From Corynebacterium vitaeruminis (GTDB lineage Bacteria; Actinomycetota; Actinomycetes; Mycobacteriales; Mycobacteriaceae), in the NCBI RefSeq assembly GCF_001054325.1, contig NZ_JVVM01000033.1, positions 1-64,000 on the forward strand: a stretch of DNA of 64,000 bases. Direction: 5' to 3'. The notes beneath the pieces were generated by a model. The model was not told where the DNA came from, made no database searches, and worked only from the letters and a program-made list of their open reading frames with translations. Within the stretch, counting starts at the first letter, position 1, and each line of letters starts with the position of its first letter. Both the position numbers and the translations under genes were made by a program. Of this stretch, positions 60,336 to 64,000 are shown piece by piece.

Positions 60336-62213
60336 CTATTTTGTATTCAAACCAGTGTCAGCAAGTGCTTGCGCACCGCTGAGATGCACCGCAGTACTGT
60401 TTTCCGAGCCACCGTGCTCTGCAAGCCAACGACGTGCAGCATCGTGATCATGTGTGCACGGGAGAATCTGCGAATTCAGCTGTTCCGGCTCAACACGTAC
60501 CTCAGTGATTAGCGGATGACGGTCACCAATCTTGGGAATCTCACGGTCATCGACCAAGTCCTCAGAAATCTTTTCACCGTCACGAAGACCCGTATAGACG
60601 ATCTCTACGTCTGCGTCATGGAGCTTGATGAGGTTCTCCGCCAGCTCAGCAATCCTGACCGGCTTGCCCATCTCCAGCACCAGTGTTTCACCGGACTCTG
60701 CAATAACGGTAGCCTGCAGCACCAGCTGCGATGCCTCCGGAATGGTCATGAAGTAGCGCTGAACATCAGGATGCGTCACCGTAACCGGCCCGCCCTCTTC
60801 AATCTGACGCTGGAAAGTCGTGATGACCGAACCTCGCGAGCCAAACACGTTACCGAAGCGGACGGATGCCCAGACACCTTCATGGGTACGCCCCATTTGC
60901 GCAGTCAGGCGCTCCGCAGCACGCTTGGACTCCCCCAGAATCGAGGCCGGGTTCGCAGCCTTGTCCGTGGAAATATTAATAACGGTCGACACATTGGCCG
61001 CAGCCGCTGCATCCAGCACATTCTGAGTACCGATGACATTGGTCTGTACTGCTTCTGCAGGGTAGCTCTCCAGCAGTGGCAAATGCTTCAGAGCCGCAGC
61101 ATGGTAGACAACATCGGGCTTGCGCTCGGTGAAGATCTGCGTCAGCATTTCCGCGTCACGGATATCAGCCAGGACGGTATCGGAGCCGTCGAGAAGCGCC
61201 GAACCCGTCAGCGACAGCTGCGTGGAATGCAAACCGCCCTCATCGCGATCCAGCATGATCAGTTCTGCCGGCTCAAAGCGGTGAACCTGTCGGCAGATTT
61301 CAGAGCCGATAGAGCCACCAGCACCCGTGACCAGTACCTTCTTACCGCGAATAATGGAAGCGACCCTGGATTCATCCAGGTGCAGCGGCTGACGGCCGAT
61401 GAGGTCGGCGATGTTAATTTCGCGCACCTGCGAGGTAGCGACAGCACCACGGTGGCGCGAGTACTCCTCCACCGGCGGCAGAATGAGCAGACGCAGCGAC
61501 GATTCCTCACAGATATGGTTGAGGACGTTGATGCACTCCGTGGACAGTGGTTCATCAGTAGCGATGATGACTGACTCCGCCGAAGTCCGCGATGCGACTT
61601 CGCTCAGCTGATCAATGCCACGAATCACGCGGAGACCATGGATGCGAGAAATATGGTTCTCGCCGTTGTCTTCGGGATCGACGATTCCGACCAAGTGGAA
61701 ACGGTTCTCACGGGAGATACCGGAATCCGTAAGGCTGTTGATAAAGAACTTGGCTCGCCGGCCTGCACCGAGAACAATCAAGCGGTCATCCGTCTGGCGG
61801 GAGCCAAAGTTGTCGGTAATCCAGCGAGCGAGAGTACGGGTATAGATACTTGCCAAAGTTGCGACACAGCCACCGGCAAACGGAACGTACCACGCAATTT
61901 CCGGGAAGGTCTTCAGGATTTGTGCCAAACCAGTGGCTGCGGTAGCGCCGCCCATGCTGATGCTCAGCAGAACAATATCTTCAGTTCGACTGCCGGGCCA
62001 TACGCGCTGCGGGTTGGTGTACTCCCCGAGCAGCAGGCCAAGCAGGACAATGACTACCACGGCGACAGCGACAACCAAAAAATTAGTGCCTGATATCTCG
62101 GAGAAAGATACCAATTCACCGCGGACGATTCCGTTAGCGGCGGACAGCGCAACCAGCCAGGCGAGTACATCAAATACACACCAGGCGAGCTGCTTCCAGT
62201 CTCGGATAAACAT
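60336..62213 (-). CDS. pglF: UDP-N-acetylglucosamine 4,6-dehydratase, PglF/CapD/WbpM type
   Basis: A 625-residue membrane-bound nucleotide-sugar dehydratase. Four N-terminal transmembrane helices (1-125), a CoA-binding-like Rossmann domain (VLGAGRRAKFF), then the catalytic SDR domain with VTGAGGSIGSEICRQ, DIRDAEML, HAAALKHLPLLE and NISTDKAANPASILGESKR. Related enzymes have Met in the position before the Gly-x-x-Lys; here it is Leu. First enzyme of the bacillosamine-type route and first gene of the operon, with AAAGG 8 nt before ATG 62213. Confidence 0.9.
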   Translation of the reverse strand: MFIRDWKQLAWCVFDVLAWLVALSAANGIVRGELVSFSEISGTNFLVVAVAVVVIVLLGLLLGEYTNPQRVWPGSRTEDIVLLSISMGGATAATGLAQILKTFPEIAWYVPFAGGCVATLASIYTRTLARWITDNFGSRQTDDRLIVLGAGRRAKFFINSLTDSGISRENRFHLVGIVDPEDNGENHISRIHGLRVIRGIDQLSEVASRTSAESVIIATDEPLSTECINVLNHICEESSLRLLILPPVEEYSRHRGAVATSQVREINIADLIGRQPLHLDESRVASIIRGKKVLVTGAGGSIGSEICRQVHRFEPAELIMLDRDEGGLHSTQLSLTGSALLDGSDTVLADIRDAEMLTQIFTERKPDVVYHAAALKHLPLLESYPAEAVQTNVIGTQNVLDAAAAANVSTVINISTDKAANPASILGESKRAAERLTAQMGRTHEGVWASVRFGNVFGSRGSVITTFQRQIEEGGPVTVTHPDVQRYFMTIPEASQLVLQATVIAESGETLVLEMGKPVRIAELAENLIKLHDADVEIVYTGLRDGEKISEDLVDDREIPKIGDRHPLITEVRVEPEQLNSQILPCTHDHDAARRWLAEHGGSENSTAVHLSGAQALADTGLNTK

Positions 62214-62578
62214 ATTTAGGCCTTTTACTACTGGTTAAAATCTAAACGCACGACGCGTACCTCAGACTTGGCATAATATGCGATATGAACTACGTTTACA
62301 GCCCCCAATAGATATACCCACCCCTTCAATCGGGTAGCCAAAAAGCCACCCTTTTCACCCATCATTCTCCCTGGTAAAACAACGTTTCATCAACTATTTA
62401 CCGAAGCTTCAATCTGTTTACATTCATATAACTAGCTGTACAAACTAACTTCTAACGTAACCACTTCCCGACGATTGCAATTAATGCAAAATCATCTCTT
62501 TATTGAGATACTTATTCAAGGAAGTATTTGCGTAAATACTCAAACAATCGTTTTTGACAAAAGGGTTACACTTTCCCC
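62214..62578. other. AT-rich promoter region of the polysaccharide operon
   Basis: 365 bp between the divergent pglF-like gene and a small membrane-protein gene. It is clearly AT-rich; it contains TATTAT-like elements on the minus strand near 62273-62282 and TTGACA at 62554, but no complete gene that I can support. Confidence 0.5.
62567..62572 (+). promoter_or_regulatory. -10 element of the small gene at 62579
   Basis: TACACT ends 6 nt before the GTG at 62579. A TTGACA at 62554 is only 7 bp upstream of it, too close to be its -35. Confidence 0.4.
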
Positions 62579-62782
62579 GTGAGTACCTCATCCATGCGTC
62601 GGACACGCTCCTTCATCATCCGGAAGCCTTGCCTAGCTGCACTGATTACTGCCGTTTCAGTTCTAACGGTGATGGCGCTGTTGCTTGCTACCCTGATGCT
62701 GGTTCAAAACCGGATGAGTCAGACACAGCAGGCCACACAGTTCTGGCAGGCCTATAAAAACGGCGTAGACCTGCCCAAATAA
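62579..62782 (+). CDS. small single-pass membrane protein, 67 residues
   Basis: GTG start, basic N-terminus (SSMRRTRSFIIRKPC), one hydrophobic helix (about residues 19-43), then a short Gln-rich outer segment ending AYKNGVDLPK. The TACACT -10 element 6 nt upstream argues for a leaderless message. Function unknown. It precedes the large membrane protein gene by 58 bp on the same strand. Confidence 0.5.
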   Translation: MSTSSMRRTRSFIIRKPCLAALITAVSVLTVMALLLATLMLVQNRMSQTQQATQFWQAYKNGVDLPK

Positions 62783-62828
62783 AAGCACTCTTACATGCGC
62801 CCCTATTAAATGCGCAACCAGTATGCGT

Positions 62829-62834
62829 ATTATT
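62829..62834 (+). promoter_or_regulatory. -10 element of the gene at 62841
   Basis: TATTAT ends 6 nt before ATG 62841; leaderless arrangement. Confidence 0.45.
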
Positions 62835-62840
62835 GATATA

Positions 62841-64000
62841 TGTCGTCGCCCGCCACACCAGAACCCCAATCCCCCACAACCAAACCGCCTTCTAAAGCTG
62901 GCAAGAGTCACCGCATGTCCTGGCATCGCAAGGCCGGTATGCCGGTACGCTGGTGGTTCGCTGCCATCATTGTGGCCGCATTATTCCACCCATTTGTCAC
63001 CGATGGGCGCTGGCTGTTGGTGCACCTCTTTACCCTCGGCGCCGTCACCAACTCCATCCTTATCTGGAGCCGCCACTTCACCGAGAAGCTACTGAAAATC
63101 GACGTGCCCGATGGCAATCGACATATTCAGTTAGCAAGGATTTACCTGCTCAACGCGGGTATTGTCGCAACGGTCGTCGGCAAGCTGGGCGATTGGTGGC
63201 AAGTGACCACCGCCGGCGCGGCGGTCGTCGGCGTCGCCGTCGCATGGCATGCGATTTCCCTCGGACGCGACCTGATGGCGAAGCGCGATCGACCATTTGC
63301 CATTTCCGTCGCGCACTACGTCGCGTCCGCATGCCTACTCCCCATCGGCGCTGCGCTCGGCGCTATCCTCGCCTCCCCAAAGGGGGACACGCTTCACGAC
63401 GACCTCCTGCTCGCCCACGAAGCCATCAACCTCATTGGCTTCCTCGGGCTCGCGGCCTGCGGCACGCTCATCACCATGTTTCCAGCGCTGTGGCGAACCC
63501 AGATGTCACCGCATTCCCGCCCGAAGCTGGCACTAGCAGTACAGCTCATAGGTATCGCGACTACCACAATCGGTGCACTGACCAGCATCAACTGGCTCGC
63601 TTCGGTTGGCATTGGCATCATCACTATCGGCTGGATCATCGCCGCTATCCCGTGGGCGCACAACGTCATGGCTGTCGCTAAAGACCCCCGCGACCGCCTC
63701 AGCTACCCGGCGCTGTCTGTTGCGGCTGCGGTCGTCTGGCTGATTGGCACACTCACAGTCGCCACAGTCAAGGCGCTTGACGACAGCTTCGTAATCTCAT
63801 CCCTTACGCTGCCGCTGATAATCGGTTTCGGCGCACAATTGCTTATCGGCATGATGAGCCAACTCTTGCCCGCCACCATCGGCGGAGGTGCTGGCCCAGT
63901 CTCTGCCGGTATGAAGGAACTTGACCGCGCAGGTGCGTTCCGATGGGCGACTATTAATATCGGCCTGGCTCTGTGGCTGTTGCCACTGCCATCGTGGATC
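62841..64000 (+). CDS. large multi-pass membrane protein, 3' end outside window (possible N-terminal part of a copper-oxidase fusion)
   Basis: An open frame of 386 codons without stop to the window edge. A Pro/Ser-rich start (MSSPATPEPQSPTTK) is followed by MPVRWWFAAIIVAALFHPFV, LLVHLFTLGAVTNSILIWSRHF and about ten hydrophobic helices with several membrane His residues (HLFTLG, HAIS, HEAINL, SRHF). This arrangement is known to me from actinobacterial proteins where such a membrane part is fused to a multicopper oxidase/nitrite-reductase-like domain, but the C-terminal part is not in view, so the assignment is tentative. ATG 62841 is supported by TATTAT 6 nt upstream. Confidence 0.6.

Overview
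The window looks like a chromosomal stretch from a Corynebacterium-type actinomycete (order Mycobacteriales). The basis is visibly high GC in coding regions and the genes for a mycobacterial/corynebacterial arabinogalactan wall: Wzm/Wzt galactan exporter, GlfT1, GlfT2, DprE1, DprE2, AftA and a single Emb. There is also a DtxR-like iron box next to an hmuTUV-hmuO heme locus, and many starts with a TANNNT -10 element 6-8 nt upstream (leaderless style). The species cannot be fixed from the sequence alone.

Layout. 1-8 kb: a one-chain FGAM synthase (purL) lies between two identical tRNA-Arg(ACG) copies, followed by tRNA-Ser(GCT), the aminotransferase pat, two exported/membrane proteins and tRNA-Ser(TGA). 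8-14 kb: quinone oxidoreductase, a PLP-fold protein apparently lacking its lysine, then wzm-wzt-glfT1. 14-30 kb: a DUF559/AbiEi-like gene, an anchored secreted protein, glfT2, a GtrA protein, small conserved genes, then dprE1-dprE2-aftA-emb. Together these make decaprenyl-phosphoryl-arabinose, build and export galactan, and add arabinan. 30-34 kb: a Nudix-LOG fusion, a GH25 muramidase and an M13 peptidase. 34-42 kb: a nucleoside salvage block (deoR-type regulator, YihY protein, nupC, cdd, deoA, deoC, phosphopentomutase-like enzyme). 43-48 kb: hmuO-hmuV-hmuU-hmuT and a divergent lipoprotein around a DtxR-like box. 48-51 kb: a dehydrogenase, a VOC protein, an S4 protein and an HPP membrane protein.

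50.9-53.8 kb is an AT-richer scar: one unrecognised gene, one heavily frameshifted dead gene and a truncated DUF3800-like gene. It borders a surface-polysaccharide operon (54.4-62.2 kb) whose enzymes match the PglF/PglE/PglD/PglC set for UDP-diacetylbacillosamine, plus a flippase, a GT4 transferase and a Wzy-type polymerase. The window ends inside a large multi-pass membrane protein.

Two signals are not explained by genes. First, an 11-mer (GCTTGACGACG) occurs 13 times exactly by hand count, on both strands and in several reading frames. Second, two intergenic loci (about 4.26-4.43 kb and 14.24-14.49 kb) carry the same helically phased array of ATAAGTG-like motifs with 19/32/21/21/21 bp spacing, next to G/C-rich tandem repeats and with a covarying inverted repeat at the head.
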